From a virus, in the IMG/VR virus record IMGVR_UViG_3300031371_000002, positions 1-64,000 of that record: a stretch of DNA of 64,000 nucleotides. The stretch is one strand, 5' to 3'. Both the position numbers and the translations under genes were made by a program. The notes below the pieces were generated by a model. It did no database searches. It was not told the DNA's origin and worked only from the letters and a program-made list of their open reading frames with translations. How positions within the stretch are numbered: position 1 is the stretch's first letter; each line of letters begins with the position of its first letter. This document shows positions 35,096 through 44,111 of the stretch, one piece after another.

Positions 35096-35698
35096 TTAAA
35101 ATAAATCTTTTAAGCATACTTTCAACATATGTATCAATTTCAACAGATTAGCTTCTGTTGACTTAAAATATTCCAACTTTGTGTCTAATTTATCATATTT
35201 CCCTGAATATTTAATGTAATAGTGAAGAAAATATTCAATAACCCATGCGTATTTTGAGTGATAAGACTTTATAATCTCTATCTCCTTAACTTCAGGGTAA
35301 GTTTTATCTAGAATAAACCCTCGTGATATAGTCTTCACTCTTTGTATTACATCTCTTGAAAATCCAACCTTATATAGTTGAGTAGAATCATCAAAGATAA
35401 TTTTAATTAAGTAGACAAAACCTTCCCCACTTCTACACGCTATTTTATAGTCTGTATTATTGGCACCAGTATTCACTTGAAAGTACATATCTAAAAGAAC
35501 TTTTTCAGCAATCTTCAGTTGATTAGAATTTAAATCAAGCTCACTTGTAAGTTTAAGCAGTGCCATTTCCCACTTCCTTAACTCAGTCCTAGGTGCAGCT
35601 AATCCTGTTAATTCGGTATAGTACTCTTTTAAATACGTTGAATATTTTTTCCAATTCTTTCCAGTAATCTTCTTAATTAATTCTTTTTCATTTTGCAT
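35096..35698 (-). CDS. T5orf172/GIY-YIG-like protein, 200 aa
   Basis: The start at 35698 has AGGGGATTTAAT upstream. The core GFVYLIKIIFDDSTQLYKVG then FSRDVIQRVKTISRG (about 92-130) resembles T5orf172-type GIY-YIG domains (VYLI..., YKVGxSxxxxxRxxxL). It lies alone in leftward orientation in the control region, and has its own promoter. Candidates are a nuclease or a regulator; the catalytic set cannot be confirmed. Confidence 0.6.
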   Translation of the reverse strand: MQNEKELIKKITGKNWKKYSTYLKEYYTELTGLAAPRTELRKWEMALLKLTSELDLNSNQLKIAEKVLLDMYFQVNTGANNTDYKIACRSGEGFVYLIKIIFDDSTQLYKVGFSRDVIQRVKTISRGFILDKTYPEVKEIEIIKSYHSKYAWVIEYFLHYYIKYSGKYDKLDTKLEYFKSTEANLLKLIHMLKVCLKDLF

Positions 35699-35721
35699 AT
35701 TAAATCCCCTTTTCAACCATA

Positions 35722-35755
35722 ACTATACCATAAGTTATCTTAAATATATCTTACA
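35722..35755 (-). promoter_or_regulatory. host-type promoter for the GIY-YIG-like gene
   Basis: On minus: TGTAAG, 5 bases, TTTAAG, 11 bases, -10 TATAGT (35722-35727). The exact class geometry, 24 bp upstream of the ATG. Confidence 0.75.
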
Positions 35756-35759
35756 AAAT

Positions 35760-36000
35760 AATTTCCATAAAAAACGTCCAAGAGCAATTGTGGGTATTCC
35801 GCTTGTTAAAGCGGGAGGCTGCAATTGCGTAAATAGAATATACTATTAAAGTAGTTTTCAGTAGTTATCCTATATAATGCTGTTCATAGTAGTTATTTCT
35901 AAGCTTTGTATTTTTAAATAGCTTATAAAATTAGTCTCTAATAGTGTTGCTGGGACAAGCCCAGCGAGTATAAATGAATTTACTTTTAAAAATACTTATT
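35760..36000. other. noncoding segment with two stable hairpins
   Basis: An outer stem GCAATTG/CAATTGC near 35788-35834 encloses CCGCTT-GTTA-AAGCGG. A second hairpin GCTGGG (35949-35954), loop ACAAG, CCCAGC (35960-35965) is GC-rich in very AT-rich surroundings. The copies lack an ORF or T-run, so they may be regulatory RNA structures or protein sites. Confidence 0.5.
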
Positions 36001-36002
36001 AT

Positions 36003-36034
36003 TTAAGTTTAGTTTAAGTTGAAATAAGTATAAT
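36003..36034 (+). promoter_or_regulatory. main rightward promoter of the early operon
   Basis: TTTAAG (36003-36008), TTTAAG (36013-36018), TATAAT (36029-36034). One base shorter per gap than the other class members but otherwise ideal. It lies about 170 bp before the first gene of the rightward operon. Confidence 0.8.
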
Positions 36035-36205
36035 GGAGTTAGTTGGGTTTGAGTTAGATTTTAGAAGTAGATTTTTAAAAAGTTATTCTATTTTTATCAA
36101 TAAAGGAATCTTTTTTAAAAAAAACCTAAACAAACATAGTTGTGGGCAGGTTTTATTGAGGATTTGCTAAAAGAAAATATTTTCCAAAAGAAAAAGGAGA
36201 AATAA

Positions 36206-36760
36206 TTGAGTATTGGAAATTTATATATAGAGTCATCCGGTGGAGAGCTTAGGAAGATTGAACGAAAGAAAAAAGGCTCTGATATTTATGTTATGGGAGG
36301 GGGTATTATAAATCTACCAGTAAGAACAAAATATGAGATGTACCTAAAGACTCCCGAATTTAGTGTTGGTAATTATTATAAATATTATTATTTATTGGTT
36401 AAACATCTATTACCTAAGTCAACTATTTTAGGTAGGGCAACTAGGACAAAGCCAAAAATTCTAAGATATAAAGATATTTTATCAATATTGAACACTTCTA
36501 ATAAGACTTGTAATAGTTTTTTAAAGGAGTGTTTTGAGAGGCAGTATTTACTTGATCTAAATCAAGGAGGATATTCAGTAAACCCCCTTTATTTTAGAAA
36601 TGGGGTCAAAATAGGATATACTGATTTTATGATATGGGTAAACGTCTCAAAAGAATATAGAGATAGTTTAGGGGATGATCTTAAGTATGTTATGAATATT
36701 CTAGATGAATATGGAGTAGCAGATTATTCAATTATTGAAAGATTCATGAAGGATAAATGA
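36206..36760 (+). CDS. winged-helix RepL-like protein 1, 184 aa
   Basis: TTG start with AAAAAGGAGAAATAA. The middle (YKDILSILNTSNKTCNSFLK, about 91-110) is a helix-turn-helix followed by a wing ending NQGGYSVNPLYFRNG. This resembles the winged-helix RepL/replication-initiation type. The next gene is a paralogue. Probably a replication or transcription regulator made at once after the main promoter. Confidence 0.6.
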   Translation: MSIGNLYIESSGGELRKIERKKKGSDIYVMGGGIINLPVRTKYEMYLKTPEFSVGNYYKYYYLLVKHLLPKSTILGRATRTKPKILRYKDILSILNTSNKTCNSFLKECFERQYLLDLNQGGYSVNPLYFRNGVKIGYTDFMIWVNVSKEYRDSLGDDLKYVMNILDEYGVADYSIIERFMKDK

Positions 36761-36761
36761 T

Positions 36762-37178
36762 ATGTTTGGAGAATTTGGAATAGAAATACCTTTTGGCGAG
36801 AATCAACCTTTTGTTTATATTATTGATCCTCCTGATTTTAGTAAAAGTGCTTACTATGCTTACTTCTATGATCTTACGAGATGTATTATTCATGGAAGCA
36901 CTATTATTGGTGAAGAAGTTGAAGGTAAAGTTAAATACTATGACCGTCACGATATTTGTGAAAAGCTTGATATTTCAAAATCTGCTTTCTATAGATTTAT
37001 TAATGAATGTTATGAAAAAGAATTTGTAGTAAAAACTAAAGACGGTAAATATCGTGTAAATCCTTCTTCAGTAATGAGTGATGTGTTCCCAAATCAAAAA
37101 GAAATAGAATTTTGGAGCAGTAGATTTCCAAAGTGCAAAAAATTCTTTGAAGAAGTTACCGAAGATACGTTTAAATGA
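36762..37178 (+). CDS. winged-helix RepL-like protein 2, 138 aa
   Basis: Aligns with its upstream neighbour: YYAYFYDLTRCIIHGSTIIG against YYKYYYLLVKHLLPKSTILG, then the HTH (ICEKLDISKSAFYRFINECY) and wing KDGKYRVNPSSV. It is shorter and lacks the first 50 residues. Tandem duplication is likely; the two may act as a heterodimer or have different sites. Confidence 0.6.
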   Translation: MFGEFGIEIPFGENQPFVYIIDPPDFSKSAYYAYFYDLTRCIIHGSTIIGEEVEGKVKYYDRHDICEKLDISKSAFYRFINECYEKEFVVKTKDGKYRVNPSSVMSDVFPNQKEIEFWSSRFPKCKKFFEEVTEDTFK

Positions 37179-37252
37179 ATTTGGAAAATTTTTGCCAATT
37201 TATGTCAAAAAATGGGAATCTAGTGGGAAAATTAAGATAAAAAGGGGATAAA

Positions 37253-37405
37253 ATGGAATTAGAAGTAGTAAAAATAATATTAGTAATATGGTTAATTATA
37301 TCAATGGTCAGCTCAATGGTGGCAGATTCGTTAATTATTGGTTTTGGTGCAACTACCTTTGCATTTTCTATAGCATATGTAGCTCTATACTTTGGATTTA
37401 TGTAA
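37253..37405 (+). CDS. two-span membrane protein, 50 aa
   Basis: Two hydrophobic spans (about 5-22 and 28-48). AAAAGGGGATAAA precedes ATG. Could be an antiholin-like or superinfection protein; no evidence beyond topology. Confidence 0.5.
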   Translation: MELEVVKIILVIWLIISMVSSMVADSLIIGFGATTFAFSIAYVALYFGFM

Positions 37406-37435
37406 AATTTAAAAAGCTTAGAAAAATAGCTAATA

Positions 37436-37469
37436 CTTAAGCTTATATTAAGCTAACTAAGTATATAAT
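37436..37469 (+). promoter_or_regulatory. host-type promoter
   Basis: CTTAAG (37436-37441), 5 bases, ATTAAG (37447-37452), 11 bases, TATAAT (37464-37469). Drives the sigma-like gene at 37512. Confidence 0.75.
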
Positions 37470-37511
37470 ACAGTTAAGAAAGAAAAATAAGGAATTATCA
37501 GGTGCTAGAAA

Positions 37512-38072
37512 ATGATTGAACAATATATGAAGATTATGAAAGACAATGTTGCTAAAAGTATTTCACATAGATTTAGAATCCCCTATGATGAAGCTTATAG
37601 TGAAGGTCTTGTTGTTATTGCAGAAAATAAAGATAAATATGCTATGATTACAGATGAGGCTATTTTGAAGAAAAAGATGTGGGGCCATCTACGTTCTAAT
37701 ATATGTGTAAGAAGAACTATTGAGATTAAAGTTCCTACAGATGATGGACCTAAGCTCAAGAAAAAAAGAGTATGGTTTTATCCAGATTCCCATTATATTG
37801 ATCCAACTGATGTTGAAGATATTATTGATGATGAAGACGGAACAGAACTTCTTAAAAATATCTTCTTCAAACACATTGATGATTTTGGATTGGATGAGGA
37901 AGAGACTTTATTTATTGATATGTGCTTTTCAGGGCTTGATCCAGAAGATGATTCTCATAGAGATCACTTTGAAGAAGCATTTCCTGATAAGAAAGTCAGT
38001 TATCTAAAGAAAGGTTATATGAATGCTCTTACCGAAAAAATTAAGGCAAACTCTCCTTTCATTAGAAGTTGA
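37512..38072 (+). CDS. putative sigma-like transcription factor, 186 aa
   Basis: The N-terminal half (RIPYDEAYSEGLVVIAENKD, then LKKKMWGHLRSNICVRRTIE) resembles sigma region 2, where a helix with Asp/Glu is followed by a basic DNA-binding helix. The C-terminal part (LDEEETLFIDMCFSGLD...HFEEAFPDKKVSYLK) may be a region 4-like HTH. If right, it could recognise late promoters that lack TTTAAG. No family match is certain; a helical regulator is the safe description. Confidence 0.4.
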   Translation: MIEQYMKIMKDNVAKSISHRFRIPYDEAYSEGLVVIAENKDKYAMITDEAILKKKMWGHLRSNICVRRTIEIKVPTDDGPKLKKKRVWFYPDSHYIDPTDVEDIIDDEDGTELLKNIFFKHIDDFGLDEEETLFIDMCFSGLDPEDDSHRDHFEEAFPDKKVSYLKKGYMNALTEKIKANSPFIRS

Positions 38073-38331
38073 TGAAGAGACAGGTGATTGGAAAGTTCCT
38101 TTTGGTGTTAAAGCTTTAGGGAGATCGTATAAACCAGAAGATATTGAATGGTTAAAACGTCACCATAGAGTTATTACCAGAGATTCTTTATTTCATTGGT
38201 GGAATGTAAGGACTAAAAGGAAATGGAGTTGGGATGGTTTTATGGATGTGATGGCTAGACATAGAGTTACTAAAGAGAAAGATAAAGGGAATATACCTCA
38301 TTTGATGATTTGTTTAAAGGATTTTATGTGA
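38023..38331 (+). CDS. HTH-like protein, 102 aa
   Basis: Overlaps the previous gene by 50 bp, but AAAGG lies 8 bases before this ATG. The core (SYKPEDIEWLKRHHRVITRD, then SWDGFMDVMARHRVTK) resembles the DNA-binding module found in front of phage HNH nucleases. A stand-alone DNA-binding protein; target unknown. Confidence 0.55.
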   Translation: MLLPKKLRQTLLSLEVDEETGDWKVPFGVKALGRSYKPEDIEWLKRHHRVITRDSLFHWWNVRTKRKWSWDGFMDVMARHRVTKEKDKGNIPHLMICLKDFM

Positions 38332-38603
38332 GAGTAAAAGTACATACAACAAGTTTTGGTGATGTTGAAGTAGAATTAATTCCTGAAGATGAATTTTATG
38401 ATATGGTAGAAGCTGGAGATAACCCTTATCGTTGGAATGAGACTACTATTGGGTATATTAACATATACGCTTATAAAACAAGAATTGTAGGTACAGAAAC
38501 TATGTATGATGTATATGAACTAGGTAAAAGATCATTGAATGAAATTTGTAAACAGTTAAATGGAGAACTAATTCATTATTCCCAATCTCCAATTAAAATT
38601 TAA
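38328..38603 (+). CDS. hypothetical protein, 91 aa
   Basis: GTG start overlapping the previous stop with AAAGGATTTTAT upstream. Beta-rich with a Trp/Tyr cluster (YRWNETTIGYINIYAYKTR). No family recognised. Confidence 0.6.
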   Translation: MRVKVHTTSFGDVEVELIPEDEFYDMVEAGDNPYRWNETTIGYINIYAYKTRIVGTETMYDVYELGKRSLNEICKQLNGELIHYSQSPIKI

Positions 38604-38625
38604 AAAGCTTAGGAAAGGATAACAA

Positions 38626-39165
38626 TTGACAATATTTACAGAATGGTTAAAAGAACAAGGTGCTTATGATGAGTATATGAAGTTTATAAATACTGGAGCA
38701 ATAAGAGAGGCTGAAGCAATTGACTACATTGCTTCAGCCTTTACTTGGGGGAATTCTAGTAGTGGACATAACTTTTGGGAGACTCTAAACTACGAATGGC
38801 AAGATATCTGTCGAGCTACATCAATAGATGAGATAGTCTTTTCATCAGAAAAAAAGAAAGAAGGTACTTCTCTCAAAGGTAGCTATATTTTATCAAGAGA
38901 AGAGATAGATGGAATCTTAGGAAATAAAGAGTCATCAGAGAATAATGGTGGATCAACAGACTATTATAAGTTTGATCCAGAATGGAAAGATTGTCAAGAT
39001 ATTATTGAAGATAGAAATATGAACTATGCTCAAGGTAATATTTTTAAATCAGCATTCACATTTAATATTGGAAGACATAGTGGTACAGATTATGAACGTG
39101 ATCTGAATAAAATTATCTGGTTTGCCCAGAGAGAACTTGAAAGGATTAAAAATGACCATAACTAA
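38626..39165 (+). CDS. DUF3310-type protein with N-terminal extension
   Basis: TTG start with AGGAAAGGATAACAA, itself part of a GCTTAGG motif. The C-terminal 55 residues (DCQDIIEDRNMNYAQGNIFK...NKIIWFAQRELERI) match DUF3310, a small helical domain common in phages, possibly nucleotide-kinase related. The N-terminal 110 residues are separate and helical. Near ThyX and RNR genes, it may belong to nucleotide metabolism. Confidence 0.65.
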   Translation: MTIFTEWLKEQGAYDEYMKFINTGAIREAEAIDYIASAFTWGNSSSGHNFWETLNYEWQDICRATSIDEIVFSSEKKKEGTSLKGSYILSREEIDGILGNKESSENNGGSTDYYKFDPEWKDCQDIIEDRNMNYAQGNIFKSAFTFNIGRHSGTDYERDLNKIIWFAQRELERIKNDHN

Positions 39166-39379
39166 ATTAAATAAAGCAACTATTCTATATGGGGAGCTTG
39201 AAGATGTTAAAATAAAATTGGAAGAGCTTGAAGCAATTGATATTGAATTAGGTATTTCATTTGAATACGATTATGATGAGGAAAAATATAGTCGATCAAG
39301 TTTCAAACTTTCTGGAAAAGAAGTGAAGGAGTACGTAGTAAAACACCTTATAGAATTTTACAAAGCAAAACGGGAATAA
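39152..39379 (+). CDS. hypothetical protein, 75 aa
   Basis: The start is the ATG at 39152 with AAAGGATTAAAA. Helical N-terminus (TILYGELEDVKIKLEELEAI) then a strand and a helical end KAKRE. Overlaps the previous gene by 14 bp. Unknown role. Confidence 0.6.
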   Translation: MTITKLNKATILYGELEDVKIKLEELEAIDIELGISFEYDYDEEKYSRSSFKLSGKEVKEYVVKHLIEFYKAKRE

Positions 39380-39422
39380 TTAGCAAAATCATTTGATGAA
39401 CTATAAATAAAAAGGATTAAAA

Positions 39423-39671
39423 ATGCAAACAACAATTAACACACAAGATAGAACAACAAAGAAACAAGAGAAACTAGCAAGACGTATTATTCGTGATAAT
39501 GATTTGTCTGATCTTAGAAGCTATTACGCAAAAGAAAAACATCTAAGTAGAAGTGGTAAAGAATATACTAACCTAGTAAAACGTGATAAAAATCATTGGA
39601 TTGATCGTTCCATTATTGCTTTTAAAGAAGAAGGAAATAAGACAATTCTTTGGCCTGTTGGAGTTAAGTGA
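39423..39671 (+). CDS. basic hypothetical protein, 82 aa
   Basis: Lys/Arg-rich (TKKQEKLARRIIRDNDLSDL), probably nucleic-acid binding. Strong AAAAGGATTAAAA site. It overlaps the following gene at its stop. Confidence 0.6.
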   Translation: MQTTINTQDRTTKKQEKLARRIIRDNDLSDLRSYYAKEKHLSRSGKEYTNLVKRDKNHWIDRSIIAFKEEGNKTILWPVGVK

Positions 39672-39928
39672 TGGAATATTCAGAAAGATTTAAAAAGACA
39701 ATTTTAAATGGGCATGATCTCTATACCAAGTGTAGAGACTATCTAATAAATAAAGGGCTAGAAAATGTGATTTCATCAAGTACTGCCGATGCTTGGACTA
39801 AGACTTACGTATTCGATACTGGTGTAGTTTTCAGAGAACATGTTAATGCACTTGATCCAGTAGAAGATATTGTAAGTGTTGTTGAAAAAGTTCTATTACT
39901 AGATGAAAATGGAATGTGGGAGGATTGA
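39671..39928 (+). CDS. hypothetical protein, 85 aa
   Basis: Start ATG at 39671 overlaps the previous stop (TGATG). Mixed alpha/beta with a long acidic C-terminal helix (DPVEDIVSVVEKVLLLDENG). The downstream ThyX start overlaps its stop by one base. Function unknown. Confidence 0.6.
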   Translation: MEYSERFKKTILNGHDLYTKCRDYLINKGLENVISSSTADAWTKTYVFDTGVVFREHVNALDPVEDIVSVVEKVLLLDENGMWED

Positions 39929-40644
39929 TGGAATATAAGAAACCAAAAGTAACCCTCCTTCACGCAACTCCTCTTTGGGTGTCTGAGGGGGCTGGAAGAG
40001 TTTGTTATAATTCTTTTGATATGTCTGAAAATGAACAAATGAAATCATTTCCAGAAGTTGAAGAAGATATTGAATCAAGTGAACTTTTAGAGAAACTATC
40101 ATGGGTTCATTTTCATGAAAGTGTTCTTGAGCATACTTCTCTAAGCTTTTATATTCAGAATGTTAGCCGTGAGATTGTCATGGAGTGGAATCGGCACAGA
40201 TTAGGAATGCCTACGAGTCAGAAATCGACCAGATACACTATTGAATGTCTGATTGATGATTGGATTGATTTGAATGCCAATTTCTTTTCACAAGATGCAC
40301 ATAATGCTTTTGAAAAAGTTGTAAAAGAAAATGTGGTACATGATGATTTTGAAATGATTCAGATTATTTCAGACTATCTATACAAAAGCCTTAAAAGATA
40401 TCACGAAGAAGAACCTCTTGTAAAAGGTTTGACTGGAAGCAAAAAGAAGAAACAAAATGACCGTGTAAAAAGATGCTTGCCTGAGAGTTGGATGACAGAA
40501 GGTGTGTGGACATTTAATCTGAGAGCTTTGAAGCATTTTATTTCGCTTAGGGAGTCAGGTGCAGCATATCCTTATATTAGAGAGCTTACACAGGAGATTA
40601 TTAAAGCAACTCCTGAAAAGTATCTCAGATTGGTAAAGAAATGA
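39928..40644 (+). CDS. thyX: FAD-dependent thymidylate synthase
   Basis: 238 aa with the ThyX hallmark RHRLGMPTSQKSTRY (89-103; RHRx7S) plus HESVLEH (63-69) and a conserved C-terminal FISLRESGAAYPYIRELTQE. ThyX makes dTMP from dUMP using FADH2 and methylene-tetrahydrofolate. It precedes the RNR genes, so the phage supplies dTTP for its AT-rich genome. The ATG sits at the overlap with the previous gene behind GGGAGG. Confidence 0.93.
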   Translation: MEYKKPKVTLLHATPLWVSEGAGRVCYNSFDMSENEQMKSFPEVEEDIESSELLEKLSWVHFHESVLEHTSLSFYIQNVSREIVMEWNRHRLGMPTSQKSTRYTIECLIDDWIDLNANFFSQDAHNAFEKVVKENVVHDDFEMIQIISDYLYKSLKRYHEEEPLVKGLTGSKKKKQNDRVKRCLPESWMTEGVWTFNLRALKHFISLRESGAAYPYIRELTQEIIKATPEKYLRLVKK

Positions 40645-40904
40645 GATATGTACTAAACTTTTTCTTCAACGGAGAGGAGTATTATCTTCCTATTGAAGAC
40701 AGACATATTCTAGATGCTGAAGACCCGGAAGGAAAGCATAAAGTAATTGACGTTTGTGATCCTTTCATTGGTCTTGAAGCAGATAGAAGTGTAGCACAGA
40801 TTAATAGAACAATGAATTGGTTTATAGAAAATGAACTTGATATTTCATTGGCAGAAGATTTTTTAGAAAATGTATTAGATATTGACACAGAAATAACATA
40901 TTAA
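40641..40904 (+). CDS. hypothetical protein in nucleotide operon, 87 aa
   Basis: ATGA-coupled to thyX and followed by nrdA, so it probably serves nucleotide metabolism. Acidic, no motif recognised. Begins MRYVLNFFFNGEEYYLPIED. Confidence 0.6.
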   Translation: MRYVLNFFFNGEEYYLPIEDRHILDAEDPEGKHKVIDVCDPFIGLEADRSVAQINRTMNWFIENELDISLAEDFLENVLDIDTEITY

Positions 40905-40916
40905 GGAGAATAGTAA

Positions 40917-43046
40917 GTGAGTATTCATGTAAAAAAGAAAAATGGCACATTTGAAGCCTTAGATATTAGTAAGATAAAGAAACAGACTATGAAATCTTGT
41001 GAAGGTCTTACTAACGTAAGTGCTGATGAGCTAGAGCTGGATTCAAATATTCAATTTACGGATGGAATGTCAACAGAGGATATTCAAAAGACTCTGATTG
41101 ATACAGCAGCATCTAAGATTGATATTGATAGACCTGATTGGTCTTTTGTAGCTGCAAGACTTTTTATGTATGATTTGTACAAGAGTATTTGTGCTCTTTA
41201 TGGAAAGGATTGTCAAGGAAATCCTTATGAAACTATTTCACTAAGGGAGTATATTCAATTTGGAGTTGATCAAGATAGATTTAGAAAAGAGCTTCTAGAC
41301 TTTGACCTAGAAAACATCCAAGAGAGTATTAATCCTGAAAACGATAAACTATTCAACTACCTTGGAGCAGTGACTCTTGTAGATAAATATTTGATCAGAG
41401 CTAGAAACTCAGATTATACTTTTGAATTGCCCCAATATATGCTTATGGCAAATGCTATGTCTTTTGCTTTGGTTGAGAAAGATAAAGAATATTGGGCAAA
41501 GGAGTTTTATCAGATTATGTCTGATCAAGAGTTCATTACGGGAACTCCATCAATCTCTAATGGAAGACTGAAAGACAAAAGCTGTTTCAGTTGTTTTGTT
41601 GGTACAACTCCAGATAGCCTTGATGGTATTTTTGATAGCTATAAAGAAATGGCTTTTATTAGTAAATTTGGAGGAGGCATCGGTTGGGATTGGTCTCGTA
41701 TTCGTGCTGGAGGGGGCCCTATTGATGGGCATAAAGGGGCAGCAGGAGGTAAAGTTCCATTCTTGAGAATTGTTAATGATATTGCTCTTGCAGTAGATCA
41801 ACTAGGTGTTAGAAAAGGAGCAATTAAAGTCTATATTGAATCTTGGGATTTAGAAGTCCTTGATTTTATTGATCTTAAAAAACAGTCTGGTGAGATTAGA
41901 CGAAGAGCACATGACTTATTTACTGCTGTATCATGTTCTGACCTATTTATGCAACGTGCAGAGAATGAGGAGATGTGGACATTATTTGATCCATATGATG
42001 TTGCTGACCTTTGCGAGACTTTTGGAGATGAGTTTGAATCTAAATATCTTGCATATGAAGAACTTGCCAATAAAGGTAAAATTAGAAGTACCAAAATCAA
42101 TGCTAAGGATTTGTGGAAAAAGATTATCCTGAGTTATTATGAAACAGGTTCTCCTGATCTGTTCTTTAAAGATCATACAAATAATGGTCATATGAATAAG
42201 CATCTTGGGATTATTCGCTCAGGAAATCTATGCAGTGAGTACATGGCTCCTACCGATGAAGAGCATACAGCGGTATGTAACTTAGGCAGTATTAATCTAG
42301 CAAAAGTTAATACTAGAAATGACCTTGCAAGAGTTGTTCCTATTGCGGTACGACTTCTTGATAATATTATTGATATTTCTGGCTACCCTTCAGAAAAAGC
42401 TAAAAGAACACAAATGGAAAGACGTTCTATTGGTTTGGGCATTATGGGTGAGGCTGAAATGATTGCAACTAAACTGATTAAGTTTGGAAGTGCTGAACAT
42501 GAATCTATGATTCACGAAGTGTATGGAGCACTTAGAGAAATTTCAGAAATAACTTCTATGTCTTTGGCAGATGAGAAGGGAACTTACCCAATGTGGGAAG
42601 GTTCTGAATGGGGGAAACAAGGTAAGAAAATGCGAAATGCGTATCTTCTTTGTATCGCACCTACTAGCTCTATTTCTATTTTGTTTGGGACAACTCAATC
42701 TATTGAGCCTGTTTACAAGAGGAAATGGTTTGAAGAGAATCTAAGTGGATTGATTCCTGTAGTTGCTCCAAATATTAATGCTGAAAATTACCAGTATTAT
42801 GAGAGTGTCTATGATGTGGATCAAATGAGAATGGTTGAGCTTACAGGTATTAGACAGAAATATATTGACATGGCAATTAGTCATAACATTTTCCTTGACC
42901 CTAAAACCGTTACAGGAAAACAGATTAATGATATTCTGATGTACTCTTGGAAGAAGGGTATGAAAAGCACTTACTATCTGAGAAGCAAGAGCTACGAAAA
43001 AGAAGAAGTCAACCAAGATAAAATCTTGTGTGAGGGCTGTCAATGA
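40917..43046 (+). CDS. nrdA: class I ribonucleotide reductase, alpha subunit
   Basis: 709 aa, GTG start with AAGGAGAATAGTA. An ATP-cone-like N-terminus (about 1-90) precedes the barrel. Conserved are SCFSC (about 220), FGGGIGWDWSRIR, NLCSEYM...CNLGSINLAKV and APTSSISILFGTTQSIEP. The C-terminal CEGCQ carries the swinging dithiol pair for re-reduction. It reduces ribonucleoside diphosphates to dNDPs with the NrdB radical subunit encoded next. Confidence 0.95.
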   Translation: MSIHVKKKNGTFEALDISKIKKQTMKSCEGLTNVSADELELDSNIQFTDGMSTEDIQKTLIDTAASKIDIDRPDWSFVAARLFMYDLYKSICALYGKDCQGNPYETISLREYIQFGVDQDRFRKELLDFDLENIQESINPENDKLFNYLGAVTLVDKYLIRARNSDYTFELPQYMLMANAMSFALVEKDKEYWAKEFYQIMSDQEFITGTPSISNGRLKDKSCFSCFVGTTPDSLDGIFDSYKEMAFISKFGGGIGWDWSRIRAGGGPIDGHKGAAGGKVPFLRIVNDIALAVDQLGVRKGAIKVYIESWDLEVLDFIDLKKQSGEIRRRAHDLFTAVSCSDLFMQRAENEEMWTLFDPYDVADLCETFGDEFESKYLAYEELANKGKIRSTKINAKDLWKKIILSYYETGSPDLFFKDHTNNGHMNKHLGIIRSGNLCSEYMAPTDEEHTAVCNLGSINLAKVNTRNDLARVVPIAVRLLDNIIDISGYPSEKAKRTQMERRSIGLGIMGEAEMIATKLIKFGSAEHESMIHEVYGALREISEITSMSLADEKGTYPMWEGSEWGKQGKKMRNAYLLCIAPTSSISILFGTTQSIEPVYKRKWFEENLSGLIPVVAPNINAENYQYYESVYDVDQMRMVELTGIRQKYIDMAISHNIFLDPKTVTGKQINDILMYSWKKGMKSTYYLRSKSYEKEEVNQDKILCEGCQ

Positions 43047-44062
43047 ACCGTAAAAAAGTATATAATCCTGAATCAACCGAAAAGATTGATCAGGCAATGG
43101 TGTTTGGGGGGAGTCCCTCCGGCATCATTAATTCAACAAAGCCTACAAACAAAAAAGCTTTAGAACTTTATATTGGAATGCTGAATAATACTTGGTTTCC
43201 TGAAGAGGCAGATACTAGTCGGGATAAAGTCCCATATGCCAGTCTGTCAGAATATGAAAAGAGAATGTTTGACTTAGCTCTGGCTCAACTTATCTTTAAT
43301 GATAGCGAGCAGACAAATAATCTTATGGATAATATCAATCCTTATGTTACTGATCCTATCTACAATGTATGTTTGGCTAGACAGGCATTTGAAGAAGGTC
43401 TGCATTCCTTCTCCTATGGGGTTATGGTAGAAGATTTATCCGTAAATACCGATGCTATTTATGAGATGTATAAAACTGATCCCGTACTTAGGGAGAAGAA
43501 TGATGCTATCGCTAATATGTATGCTGAACTTGCAGATGACCCCTCAGAGGAGGAGAAAGCACTAGCTCTTGTTGCAAATAATATACTTGAAGGAATTCCT
43601 TTCTTTGGGGGGTTTGCTGCTATCTGGTCACTTGGACATAAAATGCTTGGATCAGCAACGATGGTTAAGTTTATTGCAAGAGATGAAAATGGAACACACC
43701 TTCCTCTATTTGGTATGATGTTTCAGGATAATCTGAAACAAAGACCTTATCTAAATACTGAGCAATTGAGGTCTAAAATTTACGATAAGGTAGATAAATT
43801 TGTAAATCTTGAGATTAAGTGGACAAAGTATATTACAGGTGGTAATATTTTAGGGTTCTCAGATAGCTCAATTGAGAGATATATTCAGTATCGTGGAGAT
43901 GTTGTATTAGATAATCTAGGATATGAGAGGAGATATTTCCCCGAGTATAGTCCTCTGATTGACCTTGAAAAGAAATATATTGACTTTAATGCTCATAGAA
44001 CCAACTTCTTTGAGGGGAATGTGACTAATTACTCAAAAGGTGGATTAGATATGAGTTTTTAA
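43043..44062 (+). CDS. nrdB: class I ribonucleotide reductase, beta subunit
   Basis: 339 aa, ATGA overlap with nrdA. Iron ligands appear in the usual helices (FNDSEQTNNL; FEEGLHSFSYG; NILEGIPFFGGFAAIW). The C-terminus GGLDMSF supplies the tail that docks on NrdA. The gene's end holds a promoter for the next operon segment. Confidence 0.92.
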   Translation: MNRKKVYNPESTEKIDQAMVFGGSPSGIINSTKPTNKKALELYIGMLNNTWFPEEADTSRDKVPYASLSEYEKRMFDLALAQLIFNDSEQTNNLMDNINPYVTDPIYNVCLARQAFEEGLHSFSYGVMVEDLSVNTDAIYEMYKTDPVLREKNDAIANMYAELADDPSEEEKALALVANNILEGIPFFGGFAAIWSLGHKMLGSATMVKFIARDENGTHLPLFGMMFQDNLKQRPYLNTEQLRSKIYDKVDKFVNLEIKWTKYITGGNILGFSDSSIERYIQYRGDVVLDNLGYERRYFPEYSPLIDLEKKYIDFNAHRTNFFEGNVTNYSKGGLDMSF

Positions 44063-44091
44063 GTAAACTTTAAGCAAGTATGCTATATAAT
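44058..44091 (+). promoter_or_regulatory. host-type promoter
   Basis: TTTAAG (44058-44063), 5 bases, TTTAAG (44069-44074), 11 bases, TATAAT (44086-44091). Overlaps the last codons of nrdB and is 20 bp upstream of the sulfotransferase gene. Confidence 0.8.
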
Positions 44092-44111
44092 ACTATTACA
44101 AAAGGAGAAAT

